From assembly GCA_002402825.1 (NCBI GenBank), contig DHGP01000011.1, positions 1-16,085 on the forward strand: 16,085 nt of DNA, in the 5' to 3' direction. Below the pieces are notes generated by a model that was not told where the DNA came from, searched no databases, and was given only the letters and a program-made list of their open reading frames with translations. Both the position numbers and the translations under genes were made by a program. Shown in pieces: positions 6,585 to 13,756 of this stretch. The stretch comes from Firmicutes bacterium UBA4795 (lineage in GTDB: Bacteria; Bacillota; Desulfotomaculia; Desulfotomaculales; Nap2-2B). Numbering within the stretch: position 1 is the first letter of the stretch; the number at the start of each line of letters is the position of its first letter.

Positions 6585-7744
6585 TTATTTTAGCAGCTCT
6601 TCTAATTGACGGGCTGCTTCTTTTTGCATACCAGGCATGACATGGGAATATAAATCTTGAGTAATGCTTATTTGACTATGGCCCAACCGTTCGGATACTA
6701 TCTTAGGAGGAGTGTTTATTTTTAGAAGCAAAGCAGCATGGACATGCCTTAAACCATGGAAAGTTACAAACAAGCCCAACCTTTGCGCTATCTTCCTGAA
6801 CCTGCTGCTTAACGTTGGTGGGTTAATGGTATCACCATTTTGTAAGCAGCACACCAGATTATAATTTTTATATCCTTCGCCCCAGGCTAACCGTTCCTTA
6901 GCCTGGTTCTTTTTATGTTCTCTCAAGGTCTTAACCACAATGGGGGATATATCAATGGTTCTTCGACTGCCTGGTGTTTTCGGCCGCTTGAATAGCGGTT
7001 CTCCTGGGGTTCTCTGGTAGAGATTCTGCTTTACCTGGATAACTCCCCGGTTTAAATCCACATCCTGCCAGGTTAAGCCTAATATTTCTCCCATCCTCAT
7101 GCCGGTATAAATAGCCAGGAATACAGGCATGTAAAGGTAGCTATCCTTTACTGCATCAAGCAGTAGTTTAACCTCCTGCTCAGAAAGGACAACAATCTCT
7201 TTCTTCTCTTTTTTCGGGGCATCAACGTAATCCGCCGGATTGCGGTTAATCAACAGGAGTTTAACGGCCTGCTCCAAAGCTTTGTGTAATATCCTGTGAT
7301 GGTACAATACCGTTGTTGGAGATAATCCCTTGCCAACCGTCTTTTTATTGTCTTTCCTGCCTTCTGCCAAATCTTTGGCGTACATTTCCTGAATGTGTAT
7401 GGGTTGGAGCTTTGCTAAGGGAATTTTACCGAGAACAGGGTTGATATGCATTTCGATAGCTACTTTATACCTTTGATATGAAGAAACAGAAAGGTTAGAT
7501 TTCCCGTAGGTTTCTACCTAACCATTCAGATATTCTGCTACTGTCATTTTCCCTGGATCAGCGTACATCCCATTTTCAACCTGGAGCAAAAGCTCCCTTA
7601 ACTTCCGTTGGGCATCCTGCATGCTCCCTTTGACAGTAACCCTCTTCTGCTCGTATTTACCGGTAACAGGGTCTTTACCTAATGAAACTACAACCTCCAT
7701 GTTTCTTCCTTCTTGCCTTTGTATTTCCTAATGCTTCCTCTCAT
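6585..7744 (-). pseudogene. int: Tyrosine recombinase/integrase, broken by a -1 frameshift and an in-frame TAG
   Basis: The reconstructed protein has about 386 residues: an arm DNA-binding domain, a SAM-like core-binding domain and a tyrosine recombinase catalytic domain. The true start is the ATG at 7744, reading M-R-G-S-I-R-K-Y-K, with AAGGAGG nine bases upstream. At about 7696-7700 one base is missing (TGGAGG where TGGGAGG would restore TW-EVVVSLGKD). At 7518-7520 an in-frame TAG stands where family members often have Trp. The frame then runs open for 22 codons into the 288-residue catalytic part. In that part Arg119, His232-x-x-Arg235, His258 and Tyr268 are all present. Adding one base makes the length a multiple of three. 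The gene lies next to the left att repeat. A free catalytic fragment starting at 7451 is possible but would lack arm binding. Confidence 0.88.
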
Positions 7745-7874
7745 GCCTCAATGCCTCCTTCTTATACTGACAGTAATCTTTGAGTTTTTCACAATAATAA
7801 GGTTTACATTCCTTTTTTAATTGCTCCAAGTAAGCCTTGAGTTCATTTCCGGTTAAAGTTAAGGGTGAAAAAGT
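7728..7874 (-). CDS. Small Cys-containing ORF overlapping the integrase start
   Basis: A 48-codon open frame ends in TAG at 7728-7730 and overlaps the integrase start by 17 bases. The peptide is charged and helical-looking (ELKAYLEQLKKE, then a segment with C-x4-C-x6-C spacing, then KKEALRHERKH). Tight overlap with the integrase is typical of small excisionase or regulatory genes in such elements. No ATG is present, and an in-frame TAG lies just upstream at 7875-7877, so the 5' end may be damaged. Function is not recognised. A real but degenerate gene is more likely than chance, with low certainty. Confidence 0.35.
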   Translation of the reverse strand, partial: TFSPLTLTGNELKAYLEQLKKECKPYYCEKLKDYCQYKKEALRHERKH

Positions 7875-7984
7875 CTAATAGCAGAAGCAGTTAACGGGGT
7901 ATACAGAGGTTTTTGGTTATACGCAGCAAACAACCAACAGAAGGTTAAAAAATTTACACCTGCTTCATGTTTTTAAGCGTCTTT

Positions 7985-8419
7985 TTAATCCAAACCAAGC
8001 AAATCCCAGCGATCCTTGAATTCCTGGATGGTTTTTACGCTTAACATGCGCGGTTGTTCCCTGCGAACATGTGGGCGGTCCTGCAGGTATTTCTCCCGCT
8101 CCAAGGCGCTCAGCCTGGCAACTTCCTGGGAGGGGACTATATAAAAATCAATTTTATCGTCGGGATGAATATAAACAAACACGTACGGCTGATCAGATTC
8201 GTCAATGTTTTCGGGGATATAATAATCTTTACCGCCGCGCTTTGTTTTAACCTGGATGGCAACCTGCTTCCCGTTTTTCGGGTTAAGGCAGAAAATATCT
8301 ACCTTCGGATAGTTCTTTAACGTAAGGGAGGCCACGTATCCTCTCAAGCAAAGGTTCCCTGCAACAAGGAATTCACCGGCTAAGGCGGTAAGCGTCTTAT
8401 CTAGCTGTGGCTTTGCCAT
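7985..8419 (-). CDS. Small PD-(D/E)XK-like nuclease family protein
   Basis: A 144-residue protein with the pattern of a minimal PD-(D/E)XK fold: an N-terminal helix with Glu16 (LAGEFLVAGNLCLRGY), Asp41 in YPKVDIFCLN, and Gln56-x-Lys58 in VAIQVKTKRG. Together these form the E...D...(Q)xK metal-binding arrangement. The rest alternates strands (QPYVFVYIH, DFYIVPS) with a C-terminal EFKDRWDLLGL helix. Family members are often annotated as hypothetical and some are DNA-cleaving. The ATG at 8419 has only weak upstream GAGG (CACGAGGTTTATAAAAA before the ATG). The methyltransferase gene lies upstream on the same strand, so a restriction role is conceivable, but the 285-bp gap and the generic fold make this uncertain. 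Confidence 0.6.
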   Translation of the reverse strand: MAKPQLDKTLTALAGEFLVAGNLCLRGYVASLTLKNYPKVDIFCLNPKNGKQVAIQVKTKRGGKDYYIPENIDESDQPYVFVYIHPDDKIDFYIVPSQEVARLSALEREKYLQDRPHVRREQPRMLSVKTIQEFKDRWDLLGLD

Positions 8420-8481
8420 TTTTTATAAACCTCGTGTTTATTTTTCTCTCCAAGGTAAAAAGCCTGGTTTTTTACAATGGT

Positions 8482-8571
8482 TTATAACTCGAATATCTTG
8501 TTAATCCAGACTTTCAACTCACCTTCACAAATAACCTGAAACTCAACAAATTCCAGGCTCCATCTATCAAG
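8482..8571 (-). pseudogene. Short coding-like remnant between the methyltransferase and nuclease genes
   Basis: A 29-codon frame reads L-D-R-W-S-L-E-F-V-E-F-Q and continues to a C-terminal W-I-N-K-I-F-E-L and TAA. It has no start codon and a TAA immediately upstream. The amphipathic, Glu-rich composition looks like the C-terminal end of a protein, and the neighbouring frame upstream (ending D-L-T) could join it by one frameshift. It could be the tail of a deleted gene, such as a restriction partner of the methyltransferase. Weak evidence. Confidence 0.2.
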
Positions 8572-8704
8572 TTAAATCGCTATGGGCTTTTCCACAAATA
8601 ATCGTTTGTTATGCCTGGTTTTAAACATCAATGTAAAAGCATGAGGTAATTTATTTCTTAAAAATAACACTAGTTAATTTAATTGACTAATCAGTTTACT
8701 CTTT

Positions 8705-9625
8705 TTAATTAAGTTCAAACAACTTAGGAGTATTAAACTTCATAGAGAATTGTTCAATTCGCCTTTCTGCTAATCTTACATATTCTTTATTTATATCATA
8801 TCCCACATAGTGGCGCTTTGTCTTTACCGCTGCAATTGCAGTTTGTCCGCTACCCATAAACGGATCTAAAACTACTTCTCCTTCAAAAGTATAAAGCTGA
8901 ATTAGTGTGTAGGGCAATTCTACTGGAAACGGTGCAGGATGTCCTATTTTTGTTGCTGATTCAGCAGAAAATGTCCAGACGCTTTTAGTAAATTCAAGAA
9001 ATTCCTCCCTAGAAATTGTGCTTCTTCTTCCATGATTTTCCCTTTTAAACACATTTTTAGAAAAAACCAAGATATATTCATGGATGTCCCTTAAGGTGGG
9101 GTTTTTAGCGGAAAGCCAACTACCCCAGGCGGTTGATGGGCTACCGCTAGAGGCCTTATTCCAGATAATTTCACCGCGCATTAAAAAGCCCAAATCAAGC
9201 ATATCCTCAACGATAAAAGCATGGAGAGGGATATATGGTTTTCTTCCAAGATTGGCAATATTAATGCACGCCCTTCCACCGGGGACAAGCACTCTTTTAA
9301 CTTCACTCCATACCCTTTTTAAAAACGCTCTATACTCACTTAAGGTAAGTTCCTCATCATATTCTTTTCCCACATTGTAAGGAGGAGATGTAACCATCAA
9401 ATGAATGCTATTGTCTGGCAGCTCCACCATATTTTCACTTGTTTTGCAAAAGATTTTATCTAAGAACTCTAAAGGAACTGGATTTTCGGTGTACTTGACT
9501 ATTTCCTCTTTGGATAGCTCTTTATATAACCTGCTTGTATAAAAAGGGGTAGAATCGTGATTAATTCTTCCCGGTGAGCCAAAGGCACTTGTTTTGGTTC
9601 CATTTCTTTTTTGCTTCAATGCCAT
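8705..9625 (-). CDS. Site-specific DNA methyltransferase, beta class (N4-cytosine or N6-adenine)
   Basis: A 306-residue amino-methyltransferase using S-adenosylmethionine. The catalytic motif IV, TSPPY (residues 79-83), comes before the SAM-binding motif I, DPFMGSGQT (254-262), which is the beta-class order. HPAPFPVELP (229-238) is motif X-like. SPPY is most typical of N4-cytosine enzymes (as in BamHI- and PvuII-type methylases), although some N6-adenine enzymes also carry it. The frame extends to a TTG at 9649, but the ATG at 9625 has a strong GGAAGGAGG site eight bases upstream and was chosen. It lies between the primase/helicase and the nuclease, all leftward. It may protect the element from host restriction or pair with the nuclease. 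The target sequence cannot be read. Confidence 0.92.
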   Translation of the reverse strand: MALKQKRNGTKTSAFGSPGRINHDSTPFYTSRLYKELSKEEIVKYTENPVPLEFLDKIFCKTSENMVELPDNSIHLMVTSPPYNVGKEYDEELTLSEYRAFLKRVWSEVKRVLVPGGRACINIANLGRKPYIPLHAFIVEDMLDLGFLMRGEIIWNKASSGSPSTAWGSWLSAKNPTLRDIHEYILVFSKNVFKRENHGRRSTISREEFLEFTKSVWTFSAESATKIGHPAPFPVELPYTLIQLYTFEGEVVLDPFMGSGQTAIAAVKTKRHYVGYDINKEYVRLAERRIEQFSMKFNTPKLFELN

Positions 9626-9666
9626 TTTAGTCCTCCTTCCATAGGTCAACCCACCTTAAATATGAG

Positions 9667-9792
9667 TTAAACTCTATTTTTGTCTTTTGCCATCTTATTT
9701 TTATTTTCCAAGCAATAGTCGCCTTTTTTAAGTTTTCTGTACTGCGCCAGTTGATCGGTCGCTGCTTTGTAATCGCAAAGCTCTAAATGCAT
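9667..9792 (-). CDS. Small hypothetical protein, 41 residues
   Basis: The ATG at 9792 is preceded by a textbook AAGGAGG site at seven-base spacing, so this short gene is likely translated. The product begins M-H-L-E-L-C-D-Y-K and is rich in Lys and Gln, with cysteines at 6 and 28. There is no membrane segment or signal peptide. The C-D-Y/Q-Y/C-x-E style recalls the small ORF next to the integrase, but no family is recognised. It lies between the primase/helicase gene and the methyltransferase, in the leftward operon. Confidence 0.6.
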   Translation of the reverse strand: MHLELCDYKAATDQLAQYRKLKKGDYCLENKNKMAKDKNRV

Positions 9793-9897
9793 AAAGTTCC
9801 CTCCTTGTTTTTTGTGAGGTTTGGAGGTTTGTGAGAAAGGGTAAGCTTGTCATGGTCTTTCACCCTCTCCCTTTTAATTGGCAATAAAAGGCAAATA

Positions 9898-12241
9898 TTA
9901 TATCTCCCCTTGAAAAATATCAGCCGGAAGCTCACCCGTCCGTACCCTTGTATTGTCTTCACAATCTTCACATTGCTCACAAGTGCAGTATTTATGCGGT
10001 TCCTGACTGTGAAGATTGCTGTGAAGATTTGTGAAGGTTGGGCTATCTTCACAATTCTTGTCTGTGAAGGTTAGACTATCTTCACACATCTTCACGCCAA
10101 TCTTCACACCCTGGAAGCCTTGTCCCGTCTTGGTTTGTGAAGGTTGTGAAGTTTGTGAAGCATATTCCTGGGTGTAAGAGGGTATCTCCTGGCTCTCTTT
10201 TTTTGCTTCTTTTAGGCCGTATCTGATAGCCAGTAACTCCATAAGTTTTCCGTTGAGTTCGTAAACGCTTCTGCCCGTTCCGGACTGCCTTCCCAGGAAA
10301 GTAAATCCCAGCGCTCGTAACTTGCTTCCCAAATACCGGTTTGATAGCTGATTTTTTTCAGGCCTGCCTGCGTTCATGATTTCGGCCAGGTCATCAAGCA
10401 CAATAGCTTCCTTGCCACCCTGAAAGTAACTTTGTTGTCTTTCCTTAAAAAGAACAGGGCCTCGATTATTTTTGCATCTAAACTCTCGGCGAGGGTTTTC
10501 CTTTTTTCCTCTTCCAGTTCCGCTATAAGTTCCCGGAGAATCGGTTCTCTTTCCGGCTTGACCAGCCTGATTACCTGCAGTAATGGCCTGGTTATATCAC
10601 CCAGCCGTTTAAAGGCTGGTTTGGGAATATCGGGCAAATCCTCTTCCGGCATGCCAATTTGGATTACCCTGGTATTTAACCCGCCACCAATTGGAACGTT
10701 AGTGGCAACTACCGTTGGGCCGAAGATGTTGTAATAAACCACGTCCCGGTATGGGCCGCGGTCTGGATAATTTACCCTGGGAACAACCGTTCCTTTCTCA
10801 AAGCGATTCATTAAAACATCTTCTGCCCCGGCTTTTTCTGCCTTCTTCCAAAGGTCGATCACGTCAAAGAAAATAGTTGCCTGCCAGTCATTGGCCAGCC
10901 GGACGATATAGGCATCCCGCAGGCTTTCCACGTGAACGCCCCGATAGGCAACGTAAATCAATCCCTTTCCTGTTCGGCTTTTCCCGCGCTCCCAAACAGC
11001 AAAAAACCAGAGATACGGGGAATATTGAAATTTTTCGAGCAGGTAAGTATGAAACACCCAGGCAGCCAGCAGGTCATAATATTTTTCATCCGGCATTTCG
11101 GAATTGTCTTTGAGGTAAACCAGCAGGTCATCATAAAGCCTGGAATCGTCATCTTCCCGGTAATATCTGATAACCTCAACTGTCCGTCCTCAAGCATCAT
11201 GAAAGCAGGCAAGGTCTTTGTCTCAACGCCTTTTTCAGTTTCAACGGTTTCTTGTACTTCCACGATGTCCACCAGGCCGGGGAAGACGGCCAGGGGTTCC
11301 GGTTCCTCTTCTTCCCCGCCAGTAGTTTCCTCTGTCTCCTATCTAAACGTTTTAACGGCGGCGTCAATCTCTTCTTCGACCGCTGCCTTCCGAACACCCA
11401 AAGGTTTTAACTTTTCGTGGAAGTATCTGGCCAGGGTATCCCGTTCGATTGAGCTATCAACAGAAGCAATTAAAAGAGTGATTTCCTGCCAGATGGTCTT
11501 AATTTCATCCGTGGCAACCTTGGTTTTTGATTCCTGCTTTGCCAGCTCGCTGTCCAGCCTCTCAAAAGCCAGGGAAAGGACATCCCTGGCCTGGCTGGTC
11601 AGCCGGTCAATAAGTTCCCGGAATCCTTCCGGGTTCTCCCGGTAGCAGTCGTTAGGGTCTTTGCCGTCCGGCAGGAGGATATTCCGGGCCTTCGGATACA
11701 TTTCCCGTAGTAGCTTCAGGGCCGCTTTCTAGCCGGGGTTGTCCGCTTTCTGGTCATTGTCAAACATTATGTAGATATGACTCGCCCTCTTTAAATACTC
11801 CTGGTACTCAAGGTTAACGCTGGTTCCCAGGGTGCAAACCGCAATGTAACCAGCCTGTCTCATAGAGAGCCAGTCGAAAATCCCTTCCACCAGATAAACG
11901 GGCTTGTCCCTACGGATAAGGTCGAAACCAACGGGCTTTTTCTGCCAGCCAGAAGGGTTTAAATATTTGAAGTTTGGGCCGTCCCGGTGGTTCCAGTCCC
12001 AGAATTGAACGTAAACCGGTTTTCCGTACTCAAAGAAGGGAAGTACAATCCGCCCTGCCGGGATGTAACCGGTGGCATTGAAAAAACCCAGGCGCTCGTA
12101 AAATAGCAGCTTATCCACCGAAGGCTGGAAGTCTTTGGGTCGGGGGTCATAGCCAATCCGAAATTCCCTAATTGCCCGTTCGTCTAATCCCCGCCTGCGC
12201 AAGGCCTCCAGGGCGTATTTCCTGATTTCTGCCTTTCTCAT
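9898..12241 (-). pseudogene. TOPRIM primase-helicase of the element, broken by two TAG codons and two -1 frameshifts
   Basis: One gene of about 782 codons reads leftward from the ATG at 12241. Segment 1 is primase-like: a DnaG-type start (ALEALRRRGLDERAI), then the TOPRIM residues Glu119-Gly (VYLVEGIFDW) and Asp161-x-Asp163 (IMFDNDQ). An in-frame TAG at 11729-11731 follows NPG, and the frame continues KAALKLLREMYPKARN. A second TAG at 11339-11341 follows VKTFR, and the frame continues ETEETTGGEE. A net -1 shift near 11175-11192 leads into the helicase domain (RYYREDDDSRLYDDLL), with a Walker A-like GKSRTGKG and a Walker B-like TIFFD. A second -1 shift at 10422-10427 (TTT for TTTT) leads to a winged-helix-like tail beginning EAIVLDDLAEIMNAG. 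Adding two bases gives exactly 782 codons. The zinc-binding primase domain is absent. Presumed role: replication of the element. Confidence 0.85.
9957..10160. repeat. Cluster of TGTGAAG / CTTCACA repeats, iteron-like
   Basis: About a dozen copies of the 7-mer TGTGAAG or its complement occur within 204 bp: 9957, 9966, 10008, 10020, 10030, 10047, 10063, 10080, 10102, 10136, 10145 and 10154, plus a CTTCACG variant at 10090. Two are 24-bp hairpin units (10030-10053 and 10063-10086) with 33-bp period and two differences, encoding the 11-residue protein repeat C-E-D-S-x-T-F-T. Near copies recur at 9812-9840, beyond the stop. The density and mixed orientation suggest a binding array or replication origin embedded in the rep gene. 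Confidence 0.6.
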
Positions 12242-12531
12242 TTTTTATTTTCACCTTCCAATACTTTTCTAAAGTAGTGTGGGGCCATTTTGGGAAATTT
12301 ATTTTTGATCTCTTCTATTTGGGACGGAATGTCCCTTGCTAGGAAGACAAACTCTTCTTCGTCTACCTGGAAAAGCCTTGCCAGTTTTCTCGCCAGCTCT
12401 TCCGAGGGCTTACCCAAACCAGCCTCGATCTGGCTCAAGTAAGCGTAATTGGAGCCAACCCTGGAAGCAAGTTCCCGGAGGGTAAGCCCTTCCCTATTCC
12501 TTAGTTCTTTAAGTCGCTGCCCAAAGCTCAT
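12238..12531 (-). CDS. Xre-family transcriptional regulator
   Basis: A 97-residue protein with an N-terminal Cro/CI-type helix-turn-helix: FGQRLKELRNREGLTLRELA, then the recognition helix in SNYAYLSQIEAG, then PSEELARKLARLFQVDEEEF. The short C-terminal extension (IPSQIEEIKNKFPKMAP) may mediate dimerisation. No membrane segment is seen. The ATG at 12531 is about 35 bp downstream of a near-consensus promoter with a palindromic operator just upstream, so autoregulation is likely. The stop overlaps the primase start (ATGA), making it the first gene of the leftward replication operon, the position of an element's master repressor. It is divergent from the DUF3800 gene, so the same operator could control both. 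Confidence 0.9.
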   Translation of the reverse strand: MSFGQRLKELRNREGLTLRELASRVGSNYAYLSQIEAGLGKPSEELARKLARLFQVDEEEFVFLARDIPSQIEEIKNKFPKMAPHYFRKVLEGENKK

Positions 12532-12565
12532 ACTCTACCCTCCTGTATGTAATTTTACCAAACTA

Positions 12566-12594
12566 ACTATAGCAAAGTCGGAACATGTTGTCAA
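12566..12594 (-). promoter_or_regulatory. Strong sigmaA promoter of the Xre-primase operon
   Basis: On the minus strand TTGACA (12594-12589), a 17-bp spacer and TATAGT (12571-12566). The -35 box is perfect and the -10 box differs at one base. It drives the leftward operon. Confidence 0.85.
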
Positions 12595-12604
12595 GTATAT
12601 TTTT

Positions 12605-12630
12605 TGCAGGTACAAAATATAGTACCTGCA
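12605..12630. promoter_or_regulatory. Perfect palindromic operator between the Xre and DUF3800 genes
   Basis: TGCAGGTAC (12605-12613) and GTACCTGCA (12622-12630) form an exact 9-bp inverted repeat separated by the AT-only AAAATATA. It starts 11 bp upstream of the -35 box of the Xre promoter. This is a plausible dimer-binding site for the Xre protein and could also influence the divergent DUF3800 promoter. Confidence 0.7.
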
Positions 12631-12660
12631 CCAAAGCAGGCCACGTGGCAATAAAAGTGC

Positions 12661-12690
12661 TTGCTGGGAGGTAGAGGAGGGGGTTAAAAT
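12661..12690 (+). promoter_or_regulatory. Possible promoter of the DUF3800 gene
   Basis: TTGCTG (12661-12666), an 18-bp purine-rich spacer and TAAAAT (12685-12690). It would give a leader of about 28 nt before the TTG start. The match is moderate. Confidence 0.35.
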
Positions 12691-12725
12691 AAAGTGAATT
12701 TTGCTTTTATTGGGGGAAAAGTAGC

Positions 12726-13358
12726 TTGTTATATCTGTATCTGGATGAAAGTGGAGATTTGGGATTTGACTTTTTTGGCAAAAATCCTTCAAAGTTCTTT
12801 ACTGTAACGATTCTTACTTTGCAAGGAGAACAGAACAACAGGGTATTAATTAAAGCTGTCCAAAAAACAGTTCGCCGGAAATTACGTAAAAAGGGAAACC
12901 CTGAATTAAAGGGCAGCCATACTTCTATTGAGGTTAAGAAGTATTTCTATAAGCTGGTTCAAGCTATACCATTTGAAATCTATGCCTTAACCCTCAACAA
13001 AATAAGGGTTTATGATTATCTAACAAAAAAGAAAGACAGGGTTTACAACTTCATTGCCAGGAATGTTCTGGATAGAATTCCTTTAGAAAAAGCTTCAACA
13101 AGAATTGAGTTAATTATTGACAAGAGTAAGAATAAAAAAGAGGTACGGGAATTTAACAGTTATATTATTCGTCAATTAGAAAGCCGGATTGATCCCAGGA
13201 TACCCCTAGATATTTATCATCATTTATCCCATGAAAATAAAGGGTTGCAGGCAGCAGACATTTTTTCATGGGGAATTTTCCGGAAGTATGAAAGAAGGGA
13301 TTTAGAATGGTATAACGTTTTTAAAGAGAAGGTACGATATGATGATCGCTACCTTTAA
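12726..13358 (+). CDS. DUF3800 family protein, RNase H-like fold
   Basis: A 210-residue protein with the DUF3800 hallmarks: LYLDESGD (Asp7, Glu8, Asp11) at the N-terminus, LIIDKS (Asp132) in the middle, and SHENKGLQAADIFSW (Asp178) near the C-terminus. The conserved acidic residues on an RNase H-like fold suggest metal-dependent nucleic-acid cleavage, but the family's function is not established. Members are frequent in mobile elements and near defence loci. The start is a TTG at 12726 with GGGGG ten bases upstream, and no ATG fits the family N-terminus. It is the only rightward gene of the element, divergent from the Xre operon and sharing its control region, so it is likely cargo. The frame is intact although the replication genes are broken. 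Confidence 0.88.
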   Translation: MLYLYLDESGDLGFDFFGKNPSKFFTVTILTLQGEQNNRVLIKAVQKTVRRKLRKKGNPELKGSHTSIEVKKYFYKLVQAIPFEIYALTLNKIRVYDYLTKKKDRVYNFIARNVLDRIPLEKASTRIELIIDKSKNKKEVREFNSYIIRQLESRIDPRIPLDIYHHLSHENKGLQAADIFSWGIFRKYERRDLEWYNVFKEKVRYDDRYL

Positions 13359-13469
13359 AAATAAAAAATAGCGTGCCGGATAAGGCTTTAATCTACCCCC
13401 TGGCTATAGCCAACCGATGGAAGGGAACACCAGGAGAACCTACCACGGGCTTACCGCTACTTTACCTTT

Positions 13470-13499
13470 AGTATATGTAATTAACATGAATTGTGTCAA
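13470..13499 (-). promoter_or_regulatory. Orphan sigmaA-like promoter directed leftward, antisense to DUF3800
   Basis: On the minus strand a perfect TTGACA (13499-13494), an 18-bp spacer and TATACT (13475-13470). No ORF with a ribosome-binding site lies downstream on that strand. A transcript would cross 13359-13462, which contains the TGGCTATAGCCA palindrome, and then run antisense into the DUF3800 gene. It could make a small or antisense RNA. Confidence 0.45.
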
Positions 13500-13626
13500 T
13501 ACATTTTTTGCCCCTTCTTTTGCTCGCCTGGTTTTATTTTATCCGAAAGACGCTTTCTTTTATACCCATTTTAAAATTTTTTCACGCTCAGAAGCCACAA
13601 TATTATTGGCAGGGAGAATAAAAAAT

Positions 13627-13651
13627 TTTATCAGAATTTTATCAGAATCGG
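13627..13651. repeat. Right arm-type integrase binding repeats (11-bp tandem)
   Basis: An exact 25-bp copy of the left-end arrangement, TTTATCAGAAT twice followed by CGG, in the same orientation. It lies 105 bp from the right core repeat, versus 63 bp on the left. The asymmetric spacing is as expected for P and P' arms. Confidence 0.7.
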
Positions 13652-13756
13652 GTATTAAACAGCCATTTGGGATGTTAATTTCTTACAGTCAAAAAACCCG
13701 TAACTCCTTGACATTCCTGGTTTTCTTTAATACGTAAAATTTATAAAAACACTATG

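Larger units (their letters stand above)
13359..13756. other. Gene-free right end of the element
   Basis: No convincing gene is seen. A 106-codon frame here has low-complexity, non-family-like content and spans the arm repeats. The region contains the palindrome TGGCTATAGCCA near 13400, a minus-strand sigmaA-like promoter (13470-13499) and the right arm-type repeats (13627-13651). The att copy follows. Confidence 0.5.

Noticed and set aside
7518..7700. Independent 60-residue protein
   Set aside because: It is the arm domain of the integrase, cut off by the frameshift upstream and TAG downstream.
9724..9849. Minus-strand ORF beginning M-T-S-L-P-F-L-T-N
   Set aside because: It overlaps the 41-residue gene, which has the better ribosome-binding site, and its sequence is only the TGTGAAG-type repeat read in another frame.
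9957..10160. CRISPR-like array
   Set aside because: Repeats are only 7 bp, occur in both orientations at irregular spacing, and lie within a coding frame.
10958..11272. Independent 104-residue protein
   Set aside because: Its N-terminal part is the continuation of the primase-helicase frame and its C-terminal part is the wrong frame after a -1 shift.
13417..13737. 106-codon plus-strand ORF
   Set aside because: It has no family resemblance, lacks a clear ribosome-binding site, and runs through the arm-type repeats. It is best explained as chance in AT-rich DNA.
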